Positions 34,164-43,774 of a stretch of DNA of 64,000 nucleotides are shown piece by piece. The DNA comes from Peribacillus sp. ACCC06369 (GTDB lineage Bacteria > Bacillota > Bacilli > Bacillales > DSM-1321), in contig NZ_JAUCEN010000002.1 in the NCBI RefSeq assembly GCF_030348945.1, positions 3,410,001 through 3,474,000 of the forward strand, in the 5' to 3' direction. The translations under genes were made by a program, and so were the position numbers. Under the pieces are notes generated by a model. It was not told where the DNA came from. It worked only from the letters and a program-made list of their open reading frames with translations, and did not search any database. The number at the start of each line of letters is the position of its first letter. Positions within the stretch are counted from its first letter, which is position 1.

Positions 34164-34192
34164 AAAGGAATTGCCTCATACTTATCGAATTC
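34164..34192 (+). promoter_or_regulatory. Sigma-H promoter of racA
   Basis: AAAGGAATT (-35) and ATCGAATTC (-10) match RnAGGAwWW and RnnGAATwW, with an 11-bp spacer. The expected start is about 17 nt before the racA ATG. A Spo0A-like TTTTGTCATC lies just upstream (34151-34160). Confidence 0.65.
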
Positions 34193-34215
34193 AACAACCA
34201 AAAGGGGGAATCTCG

Positions 34216-34770
34216 ATGAATACAAGTGCAGTTGCCCGGTTACTGAATGTTTCCCATAGTACGATTCAACGCTGGGTTACCCAATTGAACATGGAAGTAG
34301 AACGGAATCAGCTTGGCCACTACCAGTTTTCAGATGATGACATTGCATTATTGAGAAAAGTCCAAGATCAGCTGAACGAGGGCATCATTCTCCAAAAGGT
34401 CAGCATATCAGAGAAAAAAATTAGAAAAGCAACCGTCCAGAAACACCCCGAAACGAATAAAGAACATGAACAATTGATAGAACGGGTCGTCAGGCTTGAA
34501 AATGGACTGAAAACAAAAGCGGACGATGTTGTATCCTATCAACTTTTACAGCACAGAAGTGAAATGGAAGAAATGCACAAACTCGTTAAGAAGCTCGAAG
34601 CCCGTATTGAAGCGTTAGAAACACCAATGGACCAGCACTTTGATTATTTCCTCGCGGCTGAAGAAGCTGCTGCCACGAAAAAGCCGAAAAAAAGACCATT
34701 CATAAAAATGATTTTTGGAAATTACAGAAAGAACGATACTTCATCATGGAGCACAGCCGACAGCGATTAG
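34216..34770 (+). CDS. racA: Chromosome-anchoring protein RacA
   Basis: RacA ties the replication-origin region to the cell pole at the start of sporulation. The product is 184 residues, the length I recall for B. subtilis. The N-terminal MerR-like helix-turn-helix is MNTSAVARLLNVSHSTIQRWVTQLNMEVERNQLGHYQFSDDDIALL. A central coiled coil covers about residues 95-140. The basic C-terminal tail includes KKPKKRPFIKMIFG. The start is the ATG at 34216 with AAAAGGGGG upstream; an in-frame upstream ATG overlaps the promoter and is not used. Confidence 0.9.
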   Translation: MNTSAVARLLNVSHSTIQRWVTQLNMEVERNQLGHYQFSDDDIALLRKVQDQLNEGIILQKVSISEKKIRKATVQKHPETNKEHEQLIERVVRLENGLKTKADDVVSYQLLQHRSEMEEMHKLVKKLEARIEALETPMDQHFDYFLAAEEAAATKKPKKRPFIKMIFGNYRKNDTSSWSTADSD

Positions 34771-34889
34771 CATCGGTTATCATCCAAGATCGTTAATGAT
34801 TGCTCCACCATAGCCATTTTCCCTATGCTAAGGTACTTCATCGACATTCGTTCAGAAATAGAACCTGATCTGATAATTACCCAAAAATA

Positions 34890-34937
34890 AAAAGGCCCTG
34901 CCCCAAGGTTAGTCTTCCACCTGGGTCGGGCCTTTTC
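34890..34937. terminator. Bidirectional terminator between racA and the ABC importer operon
   Basis: AAAAGGCCCtGCCC pairs with GGGtcGGGCCTTTT through a structured loop. It serves the ABC operon on the minus strand and possibly racA. Confidence 0.75.
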
Positions 34938-34943
34938 ATCATC

Positions 34944-35738
34944 TTAAATCAACACTGCACGGTCATTTAGCATTTTTTCACCTTTGATGCGCTGGAATTC
35001 GTTAAGCAGTTTTTCAACGGTTAGCTTCTGCTTTTCTGCGCCTCTAGCTTCAAAAATGATCTGTCCCTTATCCATCATGATCAAGGAATTTCCAAGATCG
35101 ATCGCCTGTTGCATATTATGAGTCACCATCAACGTCGTTAACTGGTTCTTTTCGACGATTTCCTTCGTCAGATTTGTAACAAGCTCTGCCCTGGAAGGAT
35201 CAAGTGCTGCTGTATGTTCATCAAGAAGCAGGATTTTAGGATCCGTGAAGGTCGCCATCAGCAATGATAGAGCCTGGCGCTCCCCTCCCGATAATAATCC
35301 CACTTTTGCTGTCATCCTGTTTTCCAAGCCTAAATGAAGGGTACCCAAACATTCTTTAAATAGTTCTTTCCGTTTTTTTGTCACACCGAAGCCTAAACCT
35401 CTTCTATTGGTTCGGCCATAAGCAATCGCCATATTTTCTTCAATCGTCATATGTGGTGCCGTTCCCAGCATGGGATCCTGAAAAACGCGGCCAATCATTC
35501 TGGCACGTGCATGTTCTTCAATTGCCGATACGTTTTCCCCATCAATGATGACTTCACCGGCATCAGGGAGAATCTTACCGGAAATCATATTCATCAACGT
35601 CGATTTACCTGCTCCATTACTTCCGATGACAGTTACAAATTCGCCTTTTGTCATATGCAGTTCCAGATTTCCAAGGGCAAGCTTTTCATCCGGTGTTCCT
35701 TCGTTGAAGACTTTATAAATCTGATTTAACCGAAGCAT
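34944..35738 (-). CDS. ABC importer ATP-binding protein
   Basis: The product is 264 residues. Walker A GSNGAGKST (about residues 39-47), signature LSGGERQALSLLMA, Walker B KILLLDEHTAALD and the His loop MVTHNM. Closest in type to the TrpZ-like ATPases that work with TrpX/TrpY-type proteins. The start ATG at 35738 lies inside the permease gene's 3' end (26-bp overlap), with GGGGGG upstream; an in-frame extension upstream is not conserved. Third gene of the importer operon. Confidence 0.92.
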   Translation of the reverse strand: MLRLNQIYKVFNEGTPDEKLALGNLELHMTKGEFVTVIGSNGAGKSTLMNMISGKILPDAGEVIIDGENVSAIEEHARARMIGRVFQDPMLGTAPHMTIEENMAIAYGRTNRRGLGFGVTKKRKELFKECLGTLHLGLENRMTAKVGLLSGGERQALSLLMATFTDPKILLLDEHTAALDPSRAELVTNLTKEIVEKNQLTTLMVTHNMQQAIDLGNSLIMMDKGQIIFEARGAEKQKLTVEKLLNEFQRIKGEKMLNDRAVLI

Positions 35739-36744
35739 ATCCTTCCCCCCCTTTCGGTAAAGTCCCGCCATGACGTATCTGTATTTCTTTAAGCCGTCTT
35801 TTCTTCCGGTTTTTTTCCTTTTGTTTATCGGAAATTTTCGGAATGACAAGTGCCCCAACCACAATAAGTGCCGTAATTAATTTAACATCACCTGTATCAA
35901 GGAATTCTACGCGAAGTGCCAAAGTTACGACGATTCGATAAATAATCGCCCCTCCAATAACCGCAAGCGTCGCACGCGCAATCGTTTTTGCCCCAAATAA
36001 AGCCTCACCGATTATGACGGATGCCAATCCGATGACGATGATTCCTATCCCCATGCCAATATCACTAAAACCGTTATATTGGGCAACCAAGGACCCCGAG
36101 AATGCCACAAGTCCATTTCCGATTGCAAGTCCAAGGATTTTCATGTTGCCGGTATGGGCTGAAAAACTCTTGACCATGGCTTCATTATCACCAGTCGCCC
36201 GTAAAGCCAGACCGATTTCCGTTTTTAAAAAAGCTGACATTCCAGCTTGAATGACAACGGCCACAATCAGCATAACGATTAATATGGCCCACGTTTTTGG
36301 CAGGCTATCACCGAGACCCACGATCGATAAAAGACCATTCAACAAATTGTCCAGCCCGGTGCCGACCCAGGCATCCTGGATATTCGTGATAATGGTCGTT
36401 TGAGAAAGCAACGGAATGTTGGATGCACCCATGATCCTTAAATTGATGGAGTAGAGCGCAATCATCATTAAGATACCTGCCAGGAGTGGATTGATTTTTC
36501 CTTTCGTATGCAGGAAACCCGTTATTGTCCCAGCGATGAACCCGGCTACCATAGCACTCAATGTGGCTACGATCGGCGAGAAACCGTTAACGATCATAAT
36601 GGCGGCAACAGAGGCCCCTGTCACAAAACTACCTTCCACTGTCATATCCGGGAAGTCGAGAATCCTGAATGTTAAATAGACACCTAGTGCCATGATCGCA
36701 TAAATCATTCCCGACTCAAAAGAGTTGAATAAGGCTGAGAACAT
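35713..36744 (-). CDS. ABC importer permease (BPD_transp_2 family)
   Basis: The product is 343 residues with about eight to ten transmembrane helices. Typical segments of this branch: ESGMIYAIMALGVYLTFRILDFPDMTVEGSF near the start and LIVVGALVIPK near the end, which also appear in the TrpY-like and sugar/branched-chain amino-acid permeases. The C-terminal tail is basic and cytoplasmic. It lies between the solute-binding protein gene and the ATPase gene. Confidence 0.9.
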   Translation of the reverse strand: MFSALFNSFESGMIYAIMALGVYLTFRILDFPDMTVEGSFVTGASVAAIMIVNGFSPIVATLSAMVAGFIAGTITGFLHTKGKINPLLAGILMMIALYSINLRIMGASNIPLLSQTTIITNIQDAWVGTGLDNLLNGLLSIVGLGDSLPKTWAILIVMLIVAVVIQAGMSAFLKTEIGLALRATGDNEAMVKSFSAHTGNMKILGLAIGNGLVAFSGSLVAQYNGFSDIGMGIGIIVIGLASVIIGEALFGAKTIARATLAVIGGAIIYRIVVTLALRVEFLDTGDVKLITALIVVGALVIPKISDKQKEKNRKKRRLKEIQIRHGGTLPKGGEGYASVKSDL

Positions 36745-36776
36745 TTTTTTCTTCCTTCCCCGAACAAAAGCAGAGT

Positions 36777-37772
36777 TTATTTTACAAACTCAGCATCTGC
36801 TTTCCATTCTTCTTTTATTTCAACACCCATATCTTTTGCTGCCTTTTCATTAATGACCAATTTAAGTTTTTGTGGATATTGAACCGAGATATCTCCAGGC
36901 TTTTTACCATCCTTCAAGATTTCAACCGCTTTTTGCCCCGCTTCATAACCAATATCATAGTAACTGAAGCCATAGGCTGCAAAACCACCCGCTTTAACGG
37001 AATCAAGTTCGCCAACAAACAAAGGGATATCTTGATCATCTGCCACGGAAATGACCGATTCCAGAGCCGAGACAACTGTATTATCAGTAATGATATAGAA
37101 AGCATCCGCTTTTCCGATTAATGATTCCGCTGCCTGTTTAACCTCGGCTGAAGTCGAGACAGATGCTTCCACGACTTTCAATCCTGCTTTTTTCGCTTCC
37201 GCTTTCACATTTTTTATTTGGACGACGGAATTTTGCTCCCCTGTATTATAAACGGTACCAATTGTCTTGGCGCCAAGTTCTTCCGCTAGGAATTTCATTG
37301 ACTTTGCAATGGCTTCAGGATGGGAATCCGTCGTGCCCGTCACATTTCCGCCTGGCTTATCCAAAGAAGTAACTAGCTCCGCCGCTACGGGATCGGTAAC
37401 CGATGTAAAAACGATTGGAATATCCTTGGTCGCATTTAATGAGCTTAGGGCACTAGGAGTGGAATTCGCAAAAATCAGATCCACTTTATCCCCAACGAAG
37501 TTATTGGCAATCGTCTGACTGTTGTTTTGGTCACCCTGTGCAACTTGAAGATCATACTTGGCATTGATGTCGCTGTCCTTCAATGCCGCCTGGAATCCTT
37601 CATATGCCTGATCCAGGGAATCATGCTGAACGATTTGTGATACCCCAATCTTGAAGGTATCCTTTCCGCCTTCATCCTTGGCCGTATCTTTTTCCTTGTC
37701 ATTTCCACACCCAGCCAGTAATAAACCTGCGACCAATGTCATGGCTGCAGTTGAATATAATTTCTTTTTCAT
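36777..37772 (-). CDS. ABC importer solute-binding lipoprotein (TrpX-like)
   Basis: The product is 331 residues. Lipoprotein signal peptide: MKKKLYSTAAMTLVAGLLLAGCGN, with the modified Cys in AGCG. An ABC_sub_bind domain follows, with VAQGDQNNSQTIANNFVGDKVDLIFANSTPSA and IPIVFTSVTDPVAAELV. This family includes TrpX, linked to tryptophan or related amino-acid uptake in streptococci. No T-box or tryptophan signal is visible upstream, so the substrate stays open. First gene of a three-gene importer. Confidence 0.9.
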   Translation of the reverse strand: MKKKLYSTAAMTLVAGLLLAGCGNDKEKDTAKDEGGKDTFKIGVSQIVQHDSLDQAYEGFQAALKDSDINAKYDLQVAQGDQNNSQTIANNFVGDKVDLIFANSTPSALSSLNATKDIPIVFTSVTDPVAAELVTSLDKPGGNVTGTTDSHPEAIAKSMKFLAEELGAKTIGTVYNTGEQNSVVQIKNVKAEAKKAGLKVVEASVSTSAEVKQAAESLIGKADAFYIITDNTVVSALESVISVADDQDIPLFVGELDSVKAGGFAAYGFSYYDIGYEAGQKAVEILKDGKKPGDISVQYPQKLKLVINEKAAKDMGVEIKEEWKADAEFVK

Positions 37773-37914
37773 ATGTTTCCCCCCGCTTTTTTCTTATTTA
37801 ATAACGACGCCAGCTTTTTAGCTTTTATGTCCTAAATTATAATCGTTTAGTCCCAATTATTCCAATCTATTTTTTAACTTTTTAGAATTTTTCGAGTTTT
37901 AATTGTAAAACATC

Positions 37915-37957
37915 AAAAAAGCTGCTGTGAAAGGGGATAACTTTCACAGCAGCTAAA
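37915..37957 (-). terminator. Terminator of the squalene/phytoene synthase-like gene
   Basis: The stem AGCTGCTGTGAAAG/CTTTCACAGCAGCT is followed on the minus strand by TTTTTTGATG. Confidence 0.85.
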
Positions 37958-37964
37958 TGGAATA

Positions 37965-38783
37965 TCAGTGTTCGACTACTTGGTTAACAATTTCGGTAAC
38001 TGTAGCACGATCAATTTTTTCTTTGCCTTCTTTCAAGGCCTTCAATGTGGCTTTTGCCAATTCCAAGGGTATTTTACAGAATTGGATGATCTCTTTCGTT
38101 TCAATCTCCCCAATGTAGGCATCGGCTAATGTAAGATTATGTTCCGTATGGGCAAGCATCTCATCGAAACCCCAGCCATCCGGATAAAAGTTCACACCAC
38201 GTTCTGCATCTTCCTCACGGTTACGCAGGATATTGACCGTTTGGAGTCCACGGCCAAATGCGATGGCAAGTTCACGGTCCGTTTCCGTTCCATCATACCA
38301 GTTCCACATATCAGACAGCATGACTCCAACCAAACCCGCAACATAATAAGTGTAATCATCGAGCTCTTCCTCATTATGGATTTGCCAATCTTTCTTAACC
38401 CACTTGGCCATGCCTTCGGCCATTTCCTTTGTCGACTCCAGGACTTTGGCTTTTGCACCGGGAGGACAATATTGAATCCAGTCCGAAAGAAGCAGGGTCA
38501 CGTCGGGCAGTTCATCCTTATATGGTTCAAATAACGATTGAAGTTCTTCTTCCCTATAATCCGCCCCAAGCAGCTCACTGAGATCCTGTAACAGGGAAAC
38601 CTTAATATCAGCAGGAAGACCAGGGTGATCCTCGATCTCATCGATGGCGCGCATGCAAAGGTATGCTGCTCCAATGGCCTCCTGTAATCCCTTTGGAAGA
38701 TAGCTTATTGGTATGAAAAAAGTCCGGCTTGTTTTTAAGAGAAAATCCATTGCTTTAGTATGTAGGTTACTTTGGTCCGTCAT
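37965..38783 (-). CDS. Squalene/phytoene synthase family protein
   Basis: The product is 272 residues of the trans-isoprenyl head-to-head synthase fold. The first acidic motif is CMRAIDEIEDH (D-x-x-x-D type, about residues 43-53). The second region is GLQTVNILRNREEDAERGVNFYP. SRTFFIPISYLP opens the fold. Related Bacillus proteins include YisP, reported to act as a farnesyl-diphosphate phosphatase rather than a synthase, so the reaction here is uncertain. No carotenoid or hopanoid genes are adjacent. Single gene with its own terminator. Confidence 0.85.
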   Translation of the reverse strand: MTDQSNLHTKAMDFLLKTSRTFFIPISYLPKGLQEAIGAAYLCMRAIDEIEDHPGLPADIKVSLLQDLSELLGADYREEELQSLFEPYKDELPDVTLLLSDWIQYCPPGAKAKVLESTKEMAEGMAKWVKKDWQIHNEEELDDYTYYVAGLVGVMLSDMWNWYDGTETDRELAIAFGRGLQTVNILRNREEDAERGVNFYPDGWGFDEMLAHTEHNLTLADAYIGEIETKEIIQFCKIPLELAKATLKALKEGKEKIDRATVTEIVNQVVEH

Positions 38784-38855
38784 ATTTACACTCCTTTAAA
38801 TATCCAATGAACAATTGATTAATTATATCAAACATCAGCATCGATTTCAGCTACC

Positions 38856-39788
38856 CTATTCCTCTGAATATAAAGGAACTTTAATGGTCATTAAATCTTC
38901 TGCCATGATCGTGTTTGCAAAGATCGCTTCGCTTTCCGCTTTTAACCTCTCCGAATCCTCTGGAGTATACCGTGAGCTGATATGGGTAAGGATTAGATGC
39001 TTAGCTCCCGCTTTCAAAGCCGTTTCTGCAGCCTGAACCGTGGTCGAATGATAATAGGCGGATGCCATTTCAGATTCTTCCGCTGAAAATGTAGCTTCAT
39101 GAACAAGGTAATCCGCCGATTCAGCAAGAATGAGAGCATTGCTGCATACTCGTGTATCACCAAGAATCGTGATGACCCGGCCTTTTTGCGGAGCACCGAG
39201 ATAATCCTTCCCATTTAGGACACGGCCATCATCGAGACTGACCGTTTGTCCATCTTTCAATGCTTTAAAAAGCGGACCCGGCTTTACACCTTCTTTTAGC
39301 AGCCGGTCGACCAGTAAGCTTCCCGGTCGATCCTTTTCCACAATCCGGTAACCGATACTGTAAATGCCATGATCAAGCGACATCGCCGTCACAATGAATT
39401 GTTCGTCCTCAAATACTACGCCTTCCTCTATTTCAATGATCTCCAATGGATATTTCAAATGAGTGCCACTCACCTGTAAGCTCGTCTTAATAAATGCATC
39501 TATGCCATGTGGACCATATACGGTCAATTTTTCCAGTCCGCCCTGAAAAGATCGGCTGCTTAAAAACCCAGGGAGTCCAAAGATGTGATCACCATGCAAA
39601 TGGGTGATGAAAATTTTTTCGATCTTTCGCGGTTTGACTGCCGTTTTTAAAATTTGATGCTGCGTCGCTTCACCACAATCAAATAACCAAACCTTCCCCC
39701 GCTCTTCCAATAATTGAAGAGCGATTGACGTCACATTACGCGCTTTAGCCGGAACGCCAGCGCCTGTACCCAATAAAACAAAATCCAC
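38856..39788 (-). CDS. rnz: Ribonuclease Z
   Basis: Removes 3' trailers from tRNA precursors. The product is 310 residues, typical for the short form. The zinc-binding MBL motif [17 protein letters not shown] (about residues 60-76) is intact, with [13 protein letters not shown] at the start, [24 protein letters not shown] and [10 protein letters not shown] supplying the other family motifs. The exosite arm lies around residues 160-200. In B. subtilis rnz is next to zwf, as here, in the opposite direction. Confidence 0.97.
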   Translation of the reverse strand: MDFVLLGTGAGVPAKARNVTSIALQLLEERGKVWLFDCGEATQHQILKTAVKPRKIEKIFITHLHGDHIFGLPGFLSSRSFQGGLEKLTVYGPHGIDAFIKTSLQVSGTHLKYPLEIIEIEEGVVFEDEQFIVTAMSLDHGIYSIGYRIVEKDRPGSLLVDRLLKEGVKPGPLFKALKDGQTVSLDDGRVLNGKDYLGAPQKGRVITILGDTRVCSNALILAESADYLVHEATFSAEESEMASAYYHSTTVQAAETALKAGAKHLILTHISSRYTPEDSERLKAESEAIFANTIMAEDLMTIKVPLYSEE

Positions 39789-40016
39789 GATACTACCTCC
39801 GTTGCAAATACTTTATGACTTAACTATAGCATAACCAAGGTGCTCTTTCATTTATGGTCCATTAAAACTGAAACCAAATTAATCTTTTAATGAAATATGA
39901 GAAAAAATGCGCAAATTGATTGCTTTGAGGGAAAGCTAAACGTAAAATTAGAAATTGGTACACATTCGGGAATTCCAACTTTATAGACAGATTTAAGGGA
40001 AAGTTGAGGTTTTAAC

Positions 40017-41516
40017 ATGACAGAAAACAATAAACCCACAGCATTGATCATGATTTTTGGTGCTACCGGAGATTTAGCGAAAAGGAAATTGTTTCCTTCC
40101 ATATATCGACTATTTCAAAAAGAGAAAATCAATAAATTCGCTGTCGTTGGAGTAGCAAGGAGACCATTGACGAACGAGGAGTTTCAAACAAGTGTCAAGG
40201 ACTCCATACTTACGTTCGGACATGCGGAAGAAAAGGTAGACGAATTCATTTCCCATTTCCATTATCACTCCCATGACGTAACTAGCTCGGAATCATACCT
40301 TCAGTTAAAAGACATTGCCGAAAAATTAGACGGACAATATCAATTAGAAGGAAACCGGATCTTTTATTTAGCGATGGCACCCGAGTTTTTCGGAACGATT
40401 GCCGAACAGATTAAAGCTCAAGGCCTGACTAACTCGAATGGATACAAGCGCCTGGTCATAGAAAAGCCATTTGGACACAGTTTCGAAACCGCACAAAAAT
40501 TGAATGAGCAGATTCGGACTGCCTTCGCTGAAGATGAAATCTACCGTATCGATCATTATTTAGGAAAAGAAATGGTTCAAAATATTGAGGTCATACGTTT
40601 TTCAAATGCCCTTTTCGAACCGCTTTGGAATAACAGATATATATCTAACATCCAGGTTACTTCAAGCGAAACACTTGGCGTTGAAGAACGTGGGCGTTAT
40701 TATGAAACTAGCGGTGCCCTAAGGGATATGGTCCAAAACCATCTGCTGCAAATGGTTGCCTTGCTTGCCATGGAGCCCCCAATCGCTTTGACAACCGAAG
40801 AGATCCGAAGCGAAAAAGTGCGGGCTTTGCGTTCACTTCGCCCAATGAAAGTGGAAGAAGTCGATCAATACTTCGTCCGCGGCCAATATGGTGAAGGAAC
40901 GGTAGACGGTCAAACACTTCCGGCATACCGCAATGAACATAACGTAAATCCCGAATCCAACACAGAGACCTATGTTGCGGGCAAATTGATGATAGATAAC
41001 TTCCGTTGGGCCGGTGTACCTTTTTATATCCGTACCGGTAAGAGAATGGATGTCAAATCAACGAATATCGTTGTTCAATTCAAAGATATCCCAATGAATT
41101 TGTATTATAAAACGGAAGAAACGTTGAACCCGAATCTTCTCGTAATCCATATCCAGCCAGACGAAGGCATCACACTATACTTAAATGTCAAGAAATCCGG
41201 GACGACATCCAATACAAAGCCAGTGAAGCTGACCGTATCCAACAAAGGGATCGAACACATCAATTCTCCCGAGGCGTATGAAAAGCTATTGTTTGATAGT
41301 ATGCGCGGCGATGCTACAAACTTTACGCACTGGGACGAGGTTGCCCTCTCATGGAAGTTCGTCGATACCATTTCCAATGCATGGGAGAATACTAAAGAAG
41401 AGTCTTTCCCTAACTATGAAGCAGGATCCACAGGTCCACTTGCATCCGATGAACTCCTGGAAAAGGATGGGCATATTTGGTGGCAAATCAAGAAAAACAA
41501 AAATAATGATGATTGA
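40017..41516 (+). CDS. zwf: Glucose-6-phosphate 1-dehydrogenase
   Basis: Oxidises glucose 6-phosphate to 6-phosphogluconolactone with NADP, opening the pentose phosphate pathway. The product is 499 residues. Coenzyme-binding MIFGATGDLAKRKLFPSIY and the active-site signature YRIDHYLGKEMVQN (about residues 174-187) are intact; RWAGVPFYIRTGKRM follows. The ATG has GAGG 8 nt upstream. Together with gndA in the next operon it supplies NADPH. Confidence 0.97.
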   Translation: MTENNKPTALIMIFGATGDLAKRKLFPSIYRLFQKEKINKFAVVGVARRPLTNEEFQTSVKDSILTFGHAEEKVDEFISHFHYHSHDVTSSESYLQLKDIAEKLDGQYQLEGNRIFYLAMAPEFFGTIAEQIKAQGLTNSNGYKRLVIEKPFGHSFETAQKLNEQIRTAFAEDEIYRIDHYLGKEMVQNIEVIRFSNALFEPLWNNRYISNIQVTSSETLGVEERGRYYETSGALRDMVQNHLLQMVALLAMEPPIALTTEEIRSEKVRALRSLRPMKVEEVDQYFVRGQYGEGTVDGQTLPAYRNEHNVNPESNTETYVAGKLMIDNFRWAGVPFYIRTGKRMDVKSTNIVVQFKDIPMNLYYKTEETLNPNLLVIHIQPDEGITLYLNVKKSGTTSNTKPVKLTVSNKGIEHINSPEAYEKLLFDSMRGDATNFTHWDEVALSWKFVDTISNAWENTKEESFPNYEAGSTGPLASDELLEKDGHIWWQIKKNKNNDD

Positions 41517-41522
41517 TTAAAT

Positions 41523-41562
41523 AAAGAAGGGATACAGATTTGAATCTGTATCCCTTCTTCAT
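41523..41562. terminator. Bidirectional terminator after zwf
   Basis: The stem GAAGGGATACAGAT/ATCTGTATCCCTTC has a 4-nt loop, shared with the convergent small gene. Confidence 0.85.
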
Positions 41563-41724
41563 TCATGAAACACTCTTCCTGACCAATTTCTTCCTGATAA
41601 TACGAAGCATTTCCTTGGGCTTGGACATTGCTTCATCCATTTCTGAATTAAGCCAAAATGAAACACCAAATTCTAAGGCAATGAAAAATAAAAAAATGGC
41701 TACAGCCAACCAGATGATGAACAT
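41563..41724 (-). CDS. Small single-pass membrane protein (53 aa), unrecognised
   Basis: The reading frame starts MFIIWLAVAIFLFFIALEF, a transmembrane helix, and continues GVSFWLNSEMDEAMSKPKEML to a strongly basic tail (RIIRKKLVRKSVS). A type I-like small membrane protein with a cytoplasmic basic end is predicted. AAGGAG lies about 10 nt before the ATG, and a convergent terminator follows the stop at once. I do not recognise the family. Placement between zwf and gndA with a precise terminator supports it as a real gene. Confidence 0.6.
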   Translation of the reverse strand: MFIIWLAVAIFLFFIALEFGVSFWLNSEMDEAMSKPKEMLRIIRKKLVRKSVS

Positions 41725-42027
41725 CTGTCATCCGCTCCTTCTCTCTCTTATCTGCCTACTGTATCCTACGGTTCGTCCATGGCTCTTCATGTTTATATTT
41801 CTTTTTCCGCAGGTGTTTAAACCTAAAAGGCCTGGATGAATGACATCCATCATACTACCATTTCCATAAAAAAGGTAAATCAATTAGCACTATTTACAAT
41901 TAGTTCATTTTTACCATTTTGACCCTTTTATTCTCTTTATAAAAAAAGAATGCTGAGGTCTTGCTGAGGTTACACTAGAGAAGGTGATATTAAGGCACCA
42001 CTAACTTCGATGTGGAGGGATTAAACG
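41725..42027. other. Divergent intergenic region between two small-protein genes
   Basis: About 300 bp, AT-rich. The only structure I see is a direct repeat of TGCTGAGGT at 41951-41959 and 41962-41970, 11 bp apart, about 60 bp before the 57-residue gene. Confidence 0.45.
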
Positions 42028-42201
42028 ATGGACATTCGTGAAGGATTAATTCCAACAGCCTTGGGCACAGCCGTGACAGCTGCGGGCTATGCAATGAAGC
42101 AGAACAGGCGCTCAAACAAAATGGTAGCTAATACGGTCTTTGGTTTCGGTTTGGCACATGTTGTATTAGGGGTCATTGACCTTGTAGAGCATCGGAGATA
42201 G
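42028..42201 (+). CDS. Small conserved-looking protein (57 aa), unrecognised
   Basis: MDIREGLIPTALGTAVTAAG is the first part, followed by a basic stretch (YAMKQNRRSNKMVANT) and a second hydrophobic run (VFGFGLAHVVLGVIDLVEH). It looks like a small membrane-associated protein with two short helices. GTGGAGGG is 7 nt before the ATG and a clean terminator follows the stop, so a complete single-gene unit is visible. I cannot name the family. Confidence 0.7.
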   Translation: MDIREGLIPTALGTAVTAAGYAMKQNRRSNKMVANTVFGFGLAHVVLGVIDLVEHRR

Positions 42202-42202
42202 T

Positions 42203-42239
42203 AAAAGAGAGGGCGCATTGGGGCGCCCTCTCTTTTTCT
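42203..42239 (+). terminator. Terminator of the 57-residue gene
   Basis: The stem AAGAGAGGGCGC/GCGCCCTCTCTT is followed by TTTC. Confidence 0.85.
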
Positions 42240-42269
42240 GTACATAAAAGTTCCTTCAATCGATGAATA

Positions 42270-42316
42270 CAAAAAAAGCCGGCTTGAAAGGAAATTTCCT
42301 TATAAGCCGGCTTGAA
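42270..42316 (-). terminator. Terminator of gndA
   Basis: AAGCCGGCTT occurs twice as an inverted pair around GAAAGGAAATTTCCTTAT. On the minus strand it is followed by a T-run. Confidence 0.8.
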
Positions 42317-42320
42317 CTTT

Positions 42321-43733
42321 TTATTTTTCCATCCATTCGGTATGGAACGTTCCCTCTTTATCAATGCGTTGATAAGTATGAGCTCCAAAATAGTCACGTT
42401 GAGCTTGAATTAGGTTAGCTGGCAGCGTTTCTGTACGATAGCTGTCGAAATAAGCAAGAGCTGATGACAAGCAAGGAACCGGAATTCCGTTCATCACTGC
42501 CGTTGACACTACTTCACGTAAAGCTCCTTGATAGCTTTCAACGATTCCTTGGAAATAAGGATCTAGAAGAAGGTTGTTCAAGTTCGCTTCACGATCGTAC
42601 GCTTCCTTGATTTTTTGTAGGAATTGTGCACGGATGATACAGCCGCCACGGAAAATCATCGCGATTTCCCCATATTGCAAGTTCCAGTCATTTTCTTCTG
42701 ATGCTGCTTTCATTTGTGCAAATCCTTGTGCATATGAACAAATCTTGCTCATGTAAAGTGCTTTACGGATATTTTCAATCAAAGCCTTTTTGTCACCAGT
42801 AAATGATTCGGCTTTTGGACCGCGAAGGATTTTACTCGCTGCAACACGCTCGTCCTTGATTGCTGAAATAAACCGGGCAAATACGGATTCTGTAATGATT
42901 GGAAGCGGAACACCAAGATCAAGCGCACTTTGACTTGTCCATTTCCCTGTACCTTTTTGGCCAGCTTTATCTAAAATGACATCGACCATCGGCTTGCCAG
43001 TTTCTTCATCATATTTTTTGAAAATATCAGCAGTAATTTCTATTAAATAGCTATCAAGTTCCCCTTCATTCCATTCAGTAAAGACTTCATGGAATTCTTC
43101 AGCGGATAGTCCCAGAAGATTTTTCAAAAGGAAATAAGATTCGGAAATCAACTGCATGTCCCCGTATTCAATACCATTATGTACCATTTTCACATAATGA
43201 CCTGCTCCATTAGGTCCGATATATGTACAGCAAGCATCACCATCGACCTTAGCTGAAATATCCTTCAAGATAGGTGCAACCAGTTCATATGCTTCTTTTT
43301 GACCTCCAGGCATGATGGATGGACCTGTCAGAGCTCCTTCTTCCCCTCCTGACACGCCTGTACCGATGAAATGGATGCCAAGCTGGCTTAATTCCTCATT
43401 ACGGCGCTGAGTGTCTTTGAAGAAGGTATTCCCTCCATCAATAACGATATCACCTTTATCAAGTAACGGTTTTAACTGCTCGATTGTTGCATCTGTTGCA
43501 GCACCAGCTTTAACCATCAATAAAATTTTACGTGGCGTTTCCAAAGAATCGACGAATTCTTCAAGCGTATAAGTGGCTGTTACGTTTTTGCCTTCCGCTT
43601 CCTTCATCATTTCGTCCGTTTTTGACCCTGAGCGATTAAACACTGAAATCGAATATCCTCTGCTTTCAATATTAAATGCAAGGTTTTTGCCCATTACAGC
43701 TAGTCCGATAACGCCAATCTGTTGTTTTGTCAT
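42321..43733 (-). CDS. gndA: 6-phosphogluconate dehydrogenase (NADP type)
   Basis: Converts 6-phosphogluconate to ribulose 5-phosphate, CO2 and NADPH. The product is 470 residues, as in B. subtilis GndA. NADP-binding [29 protein letters not shown], the substrate signature [16 protein letters not shown], catalytic [16 protein letters not shown] with [16 protein letters not shown], and the late signature [22 protein letters not shown] are present. The start is taken at the second ATG (43733), giving [10 protein letters not shown]; one two codons upstream is closer to GGGA. Neighbour of dinB. Confidence 0.96.
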   Translation of the reverse strand: MTKQQIGVIGLAVMGKNLAFNIESRGYSISVFNRSGSKTDEMMKEAEGKNVTATYTLEEFVDSLETPRKILLMVKAGAATDATIEQLKPLLDKGDIVIDGGNTFFKDTQRRNEELSQLGIHFIGTGVSGGEEGALTGPSIMPGGQKEAYELVAPILKDISAKVDGDACCTYIGPNGAGHYVKMVHNGIEYGDMQLISESYFLLKNLLGLSAEEFHEVFTEWNEGELDSYLIEITADIFKKYDEETGKPMVDVILDKAGQKGTGKWTSQSALDLGVPLPIITESVFARFISAIKDERVAASKILRGPKAESFTGDKKALIENIRKALYMSKICSYAQGFAQMKAASEENDWNLQYGEIAMIFRGGCIIRAQFLQKIKEAYDREANLNNLLLDPYFQGIVESYQGALREVVSTAVMNGIPVPCLSSALAYFDSYRTETLPANLIQAQRDYFGAHTYQRIDKEGTFHTEWMEK

Positions 43734-43774
43734 GATCATCTTTCCCTTCTCTATATCTTTACACAGCTTATACG

